Below, one piece after another: positions 48,811 through 60,739 of a DNA stretch of 64,000 bases. Numbering within the stretch: the stretch's first letter is position 1; each line of letters starts with the position of its first letter. Under the pieces are notes generated by a model. That model did not search any database. It was not told the origin of the DNA and saw only the letters and a program-made list of their open reading frames with translations. The DNA comes from Benincasa hispida (Eukaryota > Streptophyta > Magnoliopsida > Cucurbitales > Cucurbitaceae). The stretch spans positions 42,713,751-42,777,750 of the forward strand of contig NC_052350.1 in assembly GCF_009727055.1 (NCBI RefSeq), in the 5' to 3' direction. The translations under genes and the position numbers were made by a program.

Positions 48811-49780
48811 CGATGGAAAGTTGCGTTGTTTTCCTTTCTTCTTTTGGCTCTTCTTCTTGCGTTGCGATCGTTCCTTCTTCTTTGTTTGTTTTTGCTATGA
48901 TCACATTGCAGGCAGCTACGAATGTGTTGGCATCCTCTTCTTCACACTCTTCATCATACTTTTCTTCTTCAATCAAATTCAGGACATCGTCAGAATCTTT
49001 TAGGTCTTCCTCATTCGAGAATTTTATGGCACGAATTATGTTAAATTTGAGCTTCTGTCCGTTTATGCTCAAAGTGATTTCTCCCTTGTGTACATCAATT
49101 TGTCGGCCTTATAGTCTAGAATGATGAAGCAGAGATCTGTCAACCAATTGGAGAGTCACTGATGTGGGCACGAGTGTCCTCAAATTTAATTGTCTAAAGA
49201 TTGACAGCGACATCAAATTTATGCTGGCCTCCAAGTCACACAAGGCTTGCCCAATATAGAGTCCTCCTATGGAGCAAGGAATAGTGAAGCTCCCAGGATC
49301 GCTCATCTTCGATGGAATAATAGATTTGGAAGTTTGGGTTAATGCCACTATGGAAAATTTTCCAGTGCCTCTTTTCTTAGTTACCATGTCCTTCAAAAAC
49401 TTGGCATAGGCAGGCATTTCCTCAGTCGCTTCACTGAAAGGAATGTTAATATGTAATTGCTTTAACATAGATAAGAAGCGTTGATACTATACCTCTTCGT
49501 TTTTCTTCTTTCTTAGCCTCTGAGGGAAAGGTAGTAACTAGACTTTCATGGTTCCTGTTTCATTTGACTTTAAAGTTGATGCAACCTCAGATTCCACTGC
49601 TTCATTCTCTCTTTCTTCTTCATGTGTTACCGCAATCTGGGGCTTAGTTGCGATGGAAGTTATTCTACTCTGATCCTTCTTTTCTCCCTCTACAGCCTTT
49701 CCACTGCGCAATGTCACAACTTGACATTGCTTCTTACCTGATCCCCCTAGGTTGCGTGGAAGCTCAATGGAACTTGGCAA
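48810..49780 (-). pseudogene. Gypsy 2 protease region
   Basis: Minus-strand open runs 49780-49538 ('QVVTLRSGKAVEGEKKDQ'), 49468-49109 ('MLKQLHINIPFSEATEEM' to the active site 'ALCDLEASINLMSLSIFRQL') and 49072-48659 (acidic linker, then RT start). In the active site D-L-G-A the glycine is replaced by glutamate. Breaks separate the three runs. Confidence 0.8.
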
Positions 49781-49989
49781 TGCCTCTTGCGGTCTACTCT
49801 TTAGCTCATTCGTAATCTAGTCCATTTCTAATTCAAGGTTGCGGATGGACATAGCCTGACTTTGAAGCACTGTCTTGTTTTTCTCTATATATTGCTTCAA
49901 TAGTCTCTCTAGAGAAGAAGATTGCGTTGATTGTTGTGAACTACTTGCTTGATTACTCTATTGACCATTGTTACGTTGGAAGAATCCTG

Positions 49990-51100
49990 TGGCCCTAGAT
50001 TGAAAATTTTGTTGTTGATTCTTCCAAGTAAAATTGGGGTGGTTTCTCTACCCGGGGTTGTAAGTGTTTGAAAAGGGATTACTCTTTACAAAATATATAG
50101 ACTGTGGATTTTGCGGGCAATCTTCCATCGCATGCCCATCACCGCAAGTCGCACACCTTACGGTGTTTTGACTTATTGCGTTAATTTGCCCACCTTACGG
50201 TGTTGGGCTACTGATCACCATTCCTTGAATCAAATTCATCATTGCGGTCATTTGGTTTTGTAATGAAACAATGGCACTGTTATTTGTGTCGAAATCTTTG
50301 AGTCTCAATCTTTGGTCACTCTCCCTCTAGTCTTCATGGTTCTTGGAGATGCGGTCCCTAATATTCTTCACCTTCTCGTAAGTTTTCTCAAGCAAACCAC
50401 CAACGGCTGCCGCATTGGCAGCGGTCTGCGAAGCAGGATTCAAATCGTGATAGAAAATTTCCATTTGAAGACAGTCTGGTAGCCCATTATGCGGATAATC
50501 TCAGACCAACCTTTTAAACCTCGTCCAGACATCACTGAGCGATTCATCCATATCTTATTCAAAATTTATAATAAGCTTTCTTCATCTTGCGTTCTCGGTA
50601 GGTGGAAAATACTTTTTCATGAATTTTTCCACTACCTGCTCCCAAGAAGTAATTTCTCCTGGTTCGAGCGAATAAGCCCATTTCCTAGCCTGATCATAGA
50701 GAGAAAATGGGAACAACATTAGTCGAACTTCTTCAGCAAAGATGTTTGGGAACACAAAAGTATTGTAGATTTCAATAAAACTTCGGAGGTGGGCATGCGG
50801 ATCCTCGCCATGCCTTCCTCCGAATTGACCAATAGTCTGGATCATTTGCAGTGTCACCGGTTTCATCTCGAATCTACTTTCGTCGAGGGCAGGCCTCATG
50901 ATTCCTGTATAGAAATCATAGAGGTTTGGCGATGCATAGTCCCTAATGAGCCTATTGCGATCATTTGCCAGCAGAATCGGATTCGCCATGACATTATTAT
51001 CATTTTGGTGCTCCTCCTCTAGGTTGCTCTGCCATCTTCTCTTTATCAGGTTGTGCTGGCTGTTGGTGGTCTCGTAGTCTCCTTTGAAATGTTCTCTCAA
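49990..51100 (-). pseudogene. Gypsy 2 gag
   Basis: Best preserved gag of this family in the window. A 172-codon run (51100-50582) contains 'MANPILLANDRNRLIRDYAS', 'GIMRPALDESRFEMKPV', 'GEDPHAHLRSFIEIYNTF', 'VRLMLFPFSLYDQARKWA' and 'WEQVVEKFMKKYFPP'. These are the retrotransposon gag capsid signatures. Beyond a break the rest can be read to a knuckle 'CATCGDGHAMEDCPQNP' at about 50155-50105. The start near 51100 follows the primer site by about 80 bases. Confidence 0.82.
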
Positions 51101-51205
51101 TCTCCGGGTCGTAGTTTGCTAGAGATTGAGAGTTCTGCAAAGAAATCACAAAAATTACCATTAATAACTATTTTTGCAAAGTCCCCGGCAACGACGCTAA
51201 AAACT

Positions 51206-52874
51206 TAATACGTTGTTTTTATGAATGAAAATATGGATGAGATGTGTTGATGGATTGCGTTGTGCACTCATGTTTCCCCAACTGAATTCAAGTGTAAATT
51301 CCTCTGAGTTTTCTGGTAAGTCAAGGGTCGAACACAGAGACTTGTGAAAATAGTTGCATTGGTAATATTTATGAGAACTTTGTGGCAACCAAGTAAATAA
51401 ATAAAGTGTTGGGTGTGTTGTTGCGTTGATGAAAAAGAAGTAAATAAAGGCGGCGGATATGAGAAAGATAGTTGTGTTGATTGATGCAATGAATATGCGA
51501 TGAACGGGTCGAGAAGAACTTTAGCTAGCGTTACTCGGGAATGTATCAAACTTTGCAATCATGTTACAACCATGCACAGCAAGTCATTTCCCAATGTAAA
51601 TGCGATGCTCTGAATTCTAGGATGCATGTGTTGAATGAAAAATTTCCATAGAGCTTATTCCTAAGACTCTACTCTTGTCCTATGTGTTGATGCAAAATGC
51701 ATGGAAGCAAGGTGACCGCATACAATCGTATCTTATCGCTAAGATGCATGCGATGCATTAATAACAAATAGTGCTCATTCCTAAGCGCCTATCTCTCATT
51801 TATGCTATCTAATATAGTTTTTCCAAACCTAAATTTTGACCTAACCTTCCCAAGTCTAGATCCTATGCTTAGACTACCCTCCCGAGTATGTCTAATAGAC
51901 GAATGAATCATACATAAACAAGATAGTCGCAAAGAATAAAGATTCCCTACTTGTGCTAGGTAAATGCTTCTCAACCCATTCAACTAATTTAGTTACTCAT
52001 GCGTGAATTACAGAGAGTGAACAAATATAGAGAAAGACATTCCATTCTTATAACTGAGTTGAGTGCAAAATGATAATGGAAAATAAAGGTAGAGAGCCTG
52101 GTAGCAATTCCTTGCTGACCATGGCTTTTTACACTGAATCTCTATTCTGATCTACAAATATTCCCGCTTCCGCAGGTGTTGGCCCTCTTTCTGTCTTGGA
52201 GCTTCCAGTGCTTTCCTAAGCTTATCGGAATGATCTATCAGCCCACCTTCTTCCTTGCATCTGCCTTAAACTAAAAGAAGACTATGGACAGAGACGTGAA
52301 CTTGTAGAATGATGAAGTAATCGATTGCTTAACACCTTCTCTGAAGAATGCACTTGGTATTTATAGAGTTTCCATGGTGAAAGGCGGCTTCTTTCTCCTA
52401 GTTGTACAGATAAGACAGCTTTAATTCCTGACTGATGCGCCAGATAATTGTCACCGATAAAGCTGAATGTACTTCGTGATCATTATCGGCTGTCAACTTA
52501 ATTTGGATCCGACTGCCGTCAGCTTTCTGTCCCATCGCTTTTAATTGTCCTTTCACCTAGATGCGCCCACCATGTTGCGCTCATCAAGTTGCGGTGATTC
52601 TCCTTGGGTGAATGTTTGCGAGCATGATCAACGCAAAGTCTTGCGGAGAAGTTGCGCTCGACTAATGTATTCTTATGATCGCAATCTCTGCATTGCGTTA
52701 ACACATATTCTGCACAAAAATGTAAAGATCAACTGCTCTAATACGCTGAACGCATGTGATCGCAATATTATAGAATTTATGCTTAATGGACGCAATTTAA
52801 CATATTTCATCAACGCAATCCAACATTGTTTAAGAACTTAGTACTATGATAACATGCATTTCTGCCTGTTATCA
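51206..52874 (-). repeat. 5' LTR of gypsy element 2
   Basis: Minus-strand start TGATAACAGGCAGAAATGCA at 52874, TATA box (reversed TATTTATA) at about 52358-52365, end next to the primer site. About the same length (1669) as 35544-37200. The frames at 51268-52841 inside it are not genes. Confidence 0.88.
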
Positions 52875-54253
52875 GGTGTATGAAAGCATGTATGCTTAGT
52901 TCATTACATGTTATATAAGACTTGTATATATTAATGAATGAACATTGCATGAAGCATGACACTTAAGTTAATTTATAAAAGTTATAAATACCTAGTATAG
53001 TTGTTGTTGGTTTTAGTTGTTTCTTTTTTATAAGTGTTATAATTAAAGAAATTAGATAACAAAGACATGCATGTAAACTTAGGCTCTAAATATTTTTTAA
53101 AAGAGTTTTAAAATTTGATTGAGATAGACCTAAGATCACGGTTCTAATGAGATTAGAAACCTAAGTTTAATCTTTTAATTCGGTTTAATAGGATTAAATC
53201 GACTAATAAAAGATTTAATACGTACCAAATCTATCTATAAGGAACCTTGTGTCTAAGGTGGGTTTTGTGTAGGAACCTTGTGTCTAAGGCGGGTTTTGTG
53301 TAGGCTGGGGTATTTAAACTGGCGAAAATGGAACACCTCTACCTAGGAACCTACCTTGAAAGGTGAATTAAATAAATTTACTACATGCATGCAAATTTGA
53401 TGATAGTCTGTTAAAGTGTTTAATAAGACTTCAATCAAACTTGTCTAATTATCAAAAGCGAGAGTTGTTTTTGAGCAAATTAAACACACACTTAGTTAAA
53501 ATCAGTAGTCAGATAACTAAGTTAATGAATCCTTAGGTAGAACATTCAGTGGGAGGTACTTGAGGTATATGTCACTTCATTTAAACCTCTACACGTTTCT
53601 CCCTAAAAGTTCACATCGTGAGATCTATCCTTGGCCTTGTGGCACCTTGGGAGTGTCCCTCTAAAGAGTGGTGTTTGGATAGGTCAATACCAAGGTGAAT
53701 GGAGAGAATGTTTATAGTAAGTGGGAGCGGGAAGTGTGACAATATATCCCACTGTCTCTCTCATTAGGTTGGATAATGTTTTTGTGCATTGCCTTAAGGT
53801 ACCCTAGGAGTGTCCCCCTAAAGGATGGTTGTATTTTCACAACTTTTTATCCGATCTCCTGCAAAGGATAAGGTTGTTTTAGTTCCTTGTCCTAATTTTC
53901 TTTTTCCCTATGGTGGACGCATTAGGGCGGAACTCTATGGCCTAAAATGAGGGGTTACACTTACTCGGAATTGTTATGGTTGTTAACAAATTGGGGACCG
54001 AACAATGGTGATTATTAAAGTCAGTTACAAGAGTTGTTTCTATCTAATGGTTGAGAATGTCTCATCCTAGTGAAAAGGCACTAGATCACCCTAACAATGA
54101 CCTTTTTCCGGCCTCGTTGGGGCATCATTGCAAAATAGATATCTCATTTAGGGTACAATAGAACTATTTTGCTAAAACCTAAAATTAGTGTTAAAAGTGG
54201 TAATGCAAATAGACTTATTAAGTTTTTTCTTGTTTCCAGAAACTTTTAATTAA
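52875..54253 (+). other. 5' leader region of the plus-strand copia element
   Basis: Non-coding, with a short direct repeat of 'ggaaccttgtgtctaagg(t/c)ggg' at about 53242-53292. There are two parallel phrases 'ttggcctt/gccttaaggtaccctaggagtgtccc' near 53630 and 53790. The 5' LTR that should precede it is missing, apparently displaced by gypsy element 2. Confidence 0.5.
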
Positions 54254-55160
54254 TGGCAACTGTTACTTTAGCTCTTTTATCCGCCGACAAGTTGACTGGC
54301 GAAAACTACGCTAGTTGGAAAAAGACGATAAACACAATACTTATCATCGATAACCTTTGATTCGTCTTTATGGAGGATTGTTCTCCTATTCCAATTCAAA
54401 ACGCCGCTCGAAATGTTTGAGAGGCCTATGAGACATGGACATGGGCGAATGAGAAGGCCCCGAGCTTACATCTTGGCCAGCCTTAACGATGTCTTGGCCA
54501 AGAAGCATGAACCCATGGTCACTGCATGTGAGATCATGGATTTCCTGAAGGGAATGTTCGGACAACCATCTGGGTAGCTCAAGCATGAAGCTCTAAAGTT
54601 CATCTTAAACTCCAAAATGAAGAAGGGCACACATGTTCGAGAACATGTTCTGAATATGATGGTTCACTTTAATGTGGCAGAGATGAATGGGGCTCGTATC
54701 GATATGGGAAGCCAGGTTAGCATCATTCTGGAGACATTGCCAGAAAGCTTCCTACACTTCGTAAGCAACACTGTTATGAACAGGGTTGATTACACCTTGA
54801 CAACTCTCCTCAACGAGTTGTAGACATACTAATCCTTGTTGAAAAGTAAAGAGAAGAAGGTGGGTGATACAAATGTTGCTTCATCTTCTAAAGAGTTCCT
54901 CCTAGGTTTGACCTTAGGAACTAAGTCTGCATCTTCTTCTTCTGGAACTAATAAGTGGAAGAAGAAGAAGAAGGGTAGTAAGGGGAAGGGGAAGGCACCG
55001 ACTATCCCACAACCTGTCACTCCGCGAGATAGGCGATCAACGCTGATTGAAAAGGGAAAATGTTTCTACTACAACCAAGATGGGCACTGGAAGCGAAACT
55101 ACCTACACTGGTTGAAAGAGAAGAAGAAGGCCAAGGCTAAACAAGGTAATTATGATTTAA
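54254..55160 (+). pseudogene. Copia 2 gag
   Basis: Start at 54254 'MATVTLALLSADKLTGENYA', then 'SWKKTINTIL': the N-terminal DUF4219-like and UBN2 start of copia Gag. Stops at 54358 and 54418 and a frameshift near 54430 follow. Open again at 54617-54823 ('GQVSIILETLPESF'-type block 'GSQVSIILETLPESFLHFV') and from 54836. The zinc knuckle at about 55057-55105 reads 'CFYYNQDGHWKRNY': two of the three cysteines of CCHC are tyrosine. Confidence 0.78.
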
Positions 55161-55500
55161 TGGTTTTGGAGACTTGTTTAGTAGAGAATGATGATTCTGC
55201 CTGGATTATAAACTTTAGGGCCACTAACCATGTTTGTTCTTTTTTTCAGGGGATTAGATCCTGGTGGCAGCTTGAGGTTGGTGAGATGACGATGCGAGTT
55301 GGCACCGGGCACGTCATCTCAGTTGTGGCAGTGAGAGGCGTTCAGTTGACTTTGCATAATAGATTTATCATTTTGAATGATGTGTTTGTTGTTCTCGAGT
55401 TAAAGAGGAACATGATTTCTATAAAGTTGTTGCTTGAATGTAAATACACTTAAAAATTTTCAATTAATAAAGTGATTATTCTGAAAGATGGTGTTGAGAT
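55161..55500 (+). pseudogene. Copia 2 protease, active site destroyed
   Basis: The segment 'AWIINFRATNHVCSFFQGI' (about 55199-55255) is the protease start, where the family has W-I-I-D-S-G-A-T-N-H. The catalytic Asp is Asn, Ser is Phe and Gly is Arg, so no activity is possible. The rest of the domain ('VVAVRGVQLTL', 'LNDVFVVLELKRNMISI') is open to 55450. Confidence 0.82.
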
Positions 55501-55599
55501 ATATTGGCTAAACTTGAAAATAATTTGTATGTGCTACGGCCGTTAGCAAAAAATTCCCTCCATAACATAGAGATGTTTAAAACTTTCGTAACTCAAAAC

Positions 55600-56290
55600 A
55601 AACGACATAAAGTTTTTCCTAAGAAAATGCCCAACTTTGGCACCTTCGTTTAGGGCACATCAATCTCAATAGAATCGAGTGGTTGGTGAAGAATGGACTT
55701 TTAAACGAGTTATAAGAAAATTCTTTACCTGTGTGCGAGTCATGCCTTAAAGGCAAGATGTCTAAAAGACATTTACTTGAAAAGGTTATGGGGCCAAATA
55801 GCCTCTAGAATTAGTGCATTCAGACCTTTGTTGTCCGATGAATGTGCGAGCCAGGGGAGGCTACGAGTATTTCATCACTTTTACTAATGATTATTCGAGG
55901 TATGGGTATGTTTATTTAATGCAACATAAGTAAGAATCCTTTGAAAAGTTCGAAGAGTTCAAGGCTGAAGTTGAAAACGCATTAAATAAACGAATTAAAT
56001 CACTTTGATCTGATCGAGGTGGAGAGTGTTTGGATTCTAAGTTCCAGAACTATTTGATAGAACATGGAATCATTTCCCAACTCTCAGCACCTGGTACACC
56101 TCAACAGAATGGTGTATTGGAGAGAAGAAACAAAACCTTGTTAGATGAGTTATGCTTTCTTACCGAACTCGTTTTAAGGTTTTGCAGTAGAGACTGCAGC
56201 TTATATCCTCAAATGTGTTCCATCCAAGAGTGTTGCCAGAACACCTTTGGAGTTGTGGAACGAGCGTATAGCTAGTTTGCGTCACTTCTG
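55600..56290 (+). pseudogene. Copia 2 integrase
   Basis: Zinc-binding region 'LWHLRLGHINLNRIE' (55633-) and 'VCESCLKGKMSKRH' (about 55733-55775). Core with 'HSDLCCPMNVRARGGYEYFI', 'DYSRYGYVYLMQH', second Asp in 'SDRGGECLDSKFQNY' (about 56007) and Glu in 'TPQQNGVLERRNKTLLDEL' (about 56095-56150). Stops at 55930 and 56007 and the loss of frame after 56275 inactivate it. Confidence 0.78.
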
Positions 56291-56575
56291 AATATGGGGT
56301 TGCCCTGCATATGTGCTTGAGGCTAATCCTAAGAAACTGGAACCACGTTTGAGGCTATGCCTATTTGTAGGCTACCCCAAAGGGACATGAGAAGGATAAA
56401 AGCTACTTTACGTGAGGAGGATCATATAAGGGAGCACAATCCAAAAAGTAAAATCGTGTTAAGTGAGCATTCTAAAGAAACTACTTAAACTTCAACAAGA
56501 GTTGTTGAAGAGCCTGCTACATCAATAAGAGTTGTTGATGGGAGTTCTTCTAGTAGGTCAAATCCACCTCAAGAG

Positions 56576-57535
56576 TTGAAGGAACCTCGACATAGTGGGA
56601 GGGTTGCGAACCCACCTGTTCGCTATATGGGTTTAACTGAAATCCTAGCTATTGTAGCTGATGATGAGGTTGAGGATCCATTGTCTTACAAGAAGGCAAT
56701 GGAGGATGTTGACAGAGATGAATGGGTCGAAGCCATGGATCTCGAGATGGAGTCTATATACTTCAACTTAGTTTGGGATCTTGTAGATCAACTTGATGGG
56801 GTTAGACCTATAGGTTGCAAATGGATCTACAAGAGGAAACAGAGTGTCGATGGAAAGGTGCAAACCTTCAAGGCTAGACTTGTAGCAAAGGGTTATACCC
56901 AGGTAGAGGGAGATGACTATGAGAAGACTTTCTCACCTATTGCCATGCTTAAGTCTATCCGCATCCTCCTATCCATTGCCTTATATTATGACTATGAGAT
57001 ATGGAAAATGAATGTTAAGACATTCTTTCTGAATGGTAATCTTGAGAAGACCATTTATATGGTGCAACTTGAGGGATTCATAGTCCAAGGTCAGAAGCAA
57101 AAGGTTTGCAAACTTAATCGGTCCATTTATAGACTGAAACATGCATCTTGATCTTGGAACATAAGGTTTGATATGACAATCAAATCTTATGGCTTTGACC
57201 AAAACGTGATGAGCCTTGTGTCTATAAAAAGATCATCAACAATACAGTAGTTTTCTTAGTGTTATATGTAGACGATATCTTACTCATTAGGAATGATTTA
57301 GGTTTACTGACTTCAGTTAAAAACTAATTAGCGACCTAATTCCAAATGAAAGATTTAAGAGAGGCTCAGTTTGTTCTTGGGATTCAGATCTTTCGAGATC
57401 GAAAGAACAAAGTTCTAGCATTGTCTCAGGCATCGTACATTGACATGATGTTGATCAAGCACTCGATGCAGAACTCAAAAAGTGGCCTTTTGTCTTTTTG
57501 GCATGGAGTTACATTGTTTCAGGAATAGAGTCCAA
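56576..57535 (+). pseudogene. Copia 2 reverse transcriptase
   Basis: 191 open codons to 57151: 'EDPLSYKKAMEDVDRDEWVE', 'GCKWIYKRKQSVDGKVQTFK', 'ARLVAKGYTQVEGDDYEKTF', 'WKMNVKTFFLNGNLEKTIYM' (first catalytic Asp position is Asn in 'MNVKTFFLNG', normally M-D-V-K-T-A-F). After a stop comes 'LYVDDILLIRND' with YVDD at 57265-57276, and 'MKDLREAQFVLGIQIFRDRK' (57346-). The D-to-N change and three stops show it is dead. Confidence 0.82.
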
Positions 57536-58203
57536 ACATACCTCAAGAGATTGAGGAAATGAGACGGGCCCCCTATGCATCCGTCGTTGGTAGTTTAATG
57601 TACGCAATGTTAGGTACTAGACCTAACATTTGCTACGCTGTACAGATAGTCAGTAGATATCAGTCTAATTCAGGATAAGGTCACTAGACAAAACATCCTC
57701 AAGTATCTTTGGAGAACGAGGGACTACATGCTTGTGTATGGTTCCAAGGATTTAATCCTTATAGGATACATGGACTCTGATTTTCAGGCTGATAAGGATT
57801 CTTGGAAATCCACTTCAGGATCGGTGTTCACTCTTAACGAAGGGGCTATAGTGTTGCGAAGCACCAAGCAGTGGTGCATTGCTGACGCCACCATGGAAGC
57901 CGAATATGTAGCGGGTTGTGAAGCTGCTAAGGAGGCCGTTTGGCTCAGGAAGTTCCTGATTGATCTGGAAGTTATTCCAGACATGTCTAGGCCCATCACC
58001 CTTTATTGTGATAATAGTGGTGCTCTGGCGAATTCCTGTGAGCCAGGGAGTCACAAGCGTAGCAAGCATATAGAGTAGAAATACCATCTCATCAGAGAGA
58101 TTATGCATCGAGAGGATGTCACGAAGATAGCTTTGGAGCACAATGTTGTTGATTCGTTTACGAAGGCTCTCACGGCTACAGTGTTTGAGGGTCACCTATA
58201 GAG
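57536..58203 (+). pseudogene. Copia 2 RNase H
   Basis: The open run 57728-58078 holds 'LIGYMDSDFQADKD' (first Asp), 'STKQWCIADATMEAEYVAG' (Glu) and 'ITLYCDNSGALANS' (second Asp). After a stop at 58076 it continues 'YHLIREIMHREDV' and 'NVVDSFTKALT' to about 58200. The catalytic residues are kept although the upstream genes are ruined. Confidence 0.8.
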
Positions 58204-58342
58204 CATGGGTTTACAGGACCGTCCGTGGTTAGAGTAGGGTAAGTGAGAGATGTTTTATTGGCCTTAGTGCCTTAGATTATTGTTTTGTACTTGTAATATG
58301 ATTACCTTGTACACCCTACTAGCTTTAGGATAAGTGGGAGAT
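58204..58342 (+). other. Copia 2 3' leader and polypurine tract
   Basis: Short non-coding stretch ending 'aagtgggagat' before the LTR. Confidence 0.6.
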
Positions 58343-59997
58343 TATTGGGGTTGATACCCTAAATCTTGTAGGGCCTGTAGTTTATAAACATCTGTATGAA
58401 TAAATAGTTTTTTCATTTATAATATGAGATATTTTATTCACTTCAGTCTATGAAATATGAGATATTTTAGTTGCATTAACCACAAAATATTAAACTAAGA
58501 TCTCTGGTTATCATTGTAACTTAAGAATGTATGTGGAGACATACAAGTGGATTGTGCTTTAAGTGATAACCTAAATGGTTTATAAAGGAGGGAAACCTCC
58601 TGGTGACATTGCGAGAGTGGCCCACATTGTAGGTGTTACAAGTGTTGTAAAGTGCTACAAATGATCTGATCCTAACAATTCATGTATTAAACATGTGAGC
58701 GGGGATACTCTATACAAAAGAGTTTGTATAAGATCAGACCATGAAATGTTTAATCTCGTTATATAACGTCGTTCATGATAGAGACATTCATTTCACAAGG
58801 ATGATCATAGGTAAAATGACCTTAATCCTGAATGAGTTAGGAACTCCTGCCTATAAGGGTGGACCTTTGATTTGCATGGACGAGTGGCCAGATCACCGAC
58901 TTAAACCTACCACTTTGGGGATTCGTCTGATTGGGGAGCTGGGAACTCAGCTACACAAGACGGAATCCACTCCTTCCTCAAAACAAAGGTAAGTACATAA
59001 ATTTGTCTCTTAGGGGCTAATTCCGGGGCTTGAACAATGTGGCGCCACACCTTCTCTTAGCCCGAGAAGAGTCTACTCATAGTGAAATTATGATGTATTG
59101 TTCAATAGAGGAATCAGTGGTACTTAAGAAGTTAGATGTAACTATAGGGGAAAAACGGTAAATTGGCTCAGTTGTACTTACGAGCAGTTTGTGAAGGGTC
59201 ATCGTACATTTGATTGGTTATATCCAATGGACACAGAAATATATCTATAGTACGAAGAGTGTAGCTACCGGTGTTTAGTGGAATGTCTTGCAGTTAATGG
59301 ATGGTGGATATCGTGATTAAAGGGTTTAGTCAGTTATTCACGTACCGTTGGAGCTTCAAGCTACAGGTCTATAAGGTCCTCTGTAGCTCAATGGATTCAT
59401 GTTGAGAATCAAGTTTTAGGTTTGTTCTAATTGTTCAAATTAACAAAAGGGAATTTGATTATATATGATATAATTAAATTGATTCAGTTATATGTGATAT
59501 AGATGATTTTATGTATTACATCCATTATTTGGAGGAATTAATATAAATATGATTTATATTAAATGCCATAAAGGAGAAGAAGAACTATAATTTATATATT
59601 GCAATGATGTGCTACTAAAACTATAGGTTATAAATATAATATGATAATTAGTTATTATATTTATTTATATAATTCAATTATAAACTAATTGATTTTTGGT
59701 TTTTTCTTCTAATAACCGACTTAGTGGGAAGTTTTAATCAATTTTTGGTAACTGATGGATAAAATCAAAATCATTTTCATTTCTTCATAATCCAACGAGC
59801 AAGGACTAAAAGTTACACGATAACTTTGAGAGAGTAAACGATCAAGGAATGAGTATTCTACACGATAGTCACTCGCTATTAAATGATCGAGTACCTAAGT
59901 CTATACGATAGACTTCTTCATTCTCCAACTTACTCGATTGTCAAGTTCCTTCTTCCCTCTACCAAATCTATATAGAGCCCACACCTCCTAGATTCTC
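58343..59997 (+). repeat. 3' LTR of the plus-strand copia 2 element
   Basis: Starts TATTGGGGTTGAT, a TG-to-TA change from the TGTTGGGGTTGAT of the sister copy at 60205. A run of words 'aacgatc', 'acacgata', 'tacacgatag' at about 59820-59940 resembles the motif of the 46430-47470 array. The right end abuts an inverted copy of its own first 208 bases. The 83-aa frame at 58741-58992 is LTR sequence. Confidence 0.7.
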
Positions 59998-60205
59998 CAC
60001 TTGTATGTCTCCACATACATACTTAAGTTACATCGATAACCAGAGATCTTAGTTTATTTGTTTGTGGTTAATGCGACTAAAATATCTCATATTTAATAGA
60101 CTGAAATGAATAAAACATCTCATATTATAAATCATTAAACTGTTTGTTCATACAGATGTTTACAAACTACAGAACCCTATGATATTTAGGGCATCAACCC
60201 CAACA
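59998..60205 (-). repeat. First 208 bases of the sister LTR, inverted
   Basis: Reverse complement of 58343-58550 with scattered differences. It belongs to the minus-strand copia element 60206-63116, whose LTR is cut after 208 bases. Confidence 0.85.
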
Positions 60206-60297
60206 ATCTCTTACTTGTTTTAAAGCTAGTGGAGTATACAAGGTAATCACATTACAAGTACAAAACAATAAACTAGGGCACTAAGGCCCAAGAAAAC

Positions 60298-60735
60298 ACT
60301 TGCACCCTATGTCCCCAGCTACCCACCCGGTCTTACCCCTAAAATGGGAGGCTTATTGAGCCAGTGCTGTTGAGCCAACCCTCATCTATGCAAATCTAAA
60401 GATAATCCCGAATAAATAGGAGTTTATAAATAGTTCAGGATTAAGGTCAAGTTACCTAGGTCATTATTTTGAAATAGACAGTCTTAAATAGGAAATAGTG
60501 TTATAAAGTAAGATTGACTTATTTTGTGGTATGATCTTGTGCAAACTCATTGCATAGGACACTCCCAATCCTCATGTCATCACATGTATGAATTAGGATC
60601 ACTTCATTTGTAGCACTTTACAACTTTTTGTAATAACTACAGAGTGGGCCACATTTGATAGTGTTACAAGAATAAGGCACCCAACCTTATCTATATATTA
60701 TAGATCATTTTGACTGAGACAGTGCTAGCACTTTG
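60298..60735 (-). repeat. Inverted LTR piece replacing RNase H of copia 3
   Basis: Reverse complement resembles 63300-63690: both carry 'ggaggcttattgggtcagt'-like, 'cccagctatcc'-like and 'gtgggccacattt'/'gcggcccatttt' phrases. It sits exactly where the RNase H coding of copia 3 should be. Confidence 0.65.
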
Positions 60736-60739
60736 TTCT

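Larger units (their letters stand above)
48045..52874 (-). mobile_element. Gypsy element 2, truncated copy on the minus strand
   Basis: Same family as 35544-44656. From right to left: LTR 52874-51206, primer site 51198-51181, gag, protease, and reverse transcriptase that stops after the catalytic FMDD box at about 48060. RNase H, integrase and the 3' LTR are absent. The left edge joins a sequence ending in the palindrome array, so it was cut by deletion or rearrangement. Confidence 0.88.
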
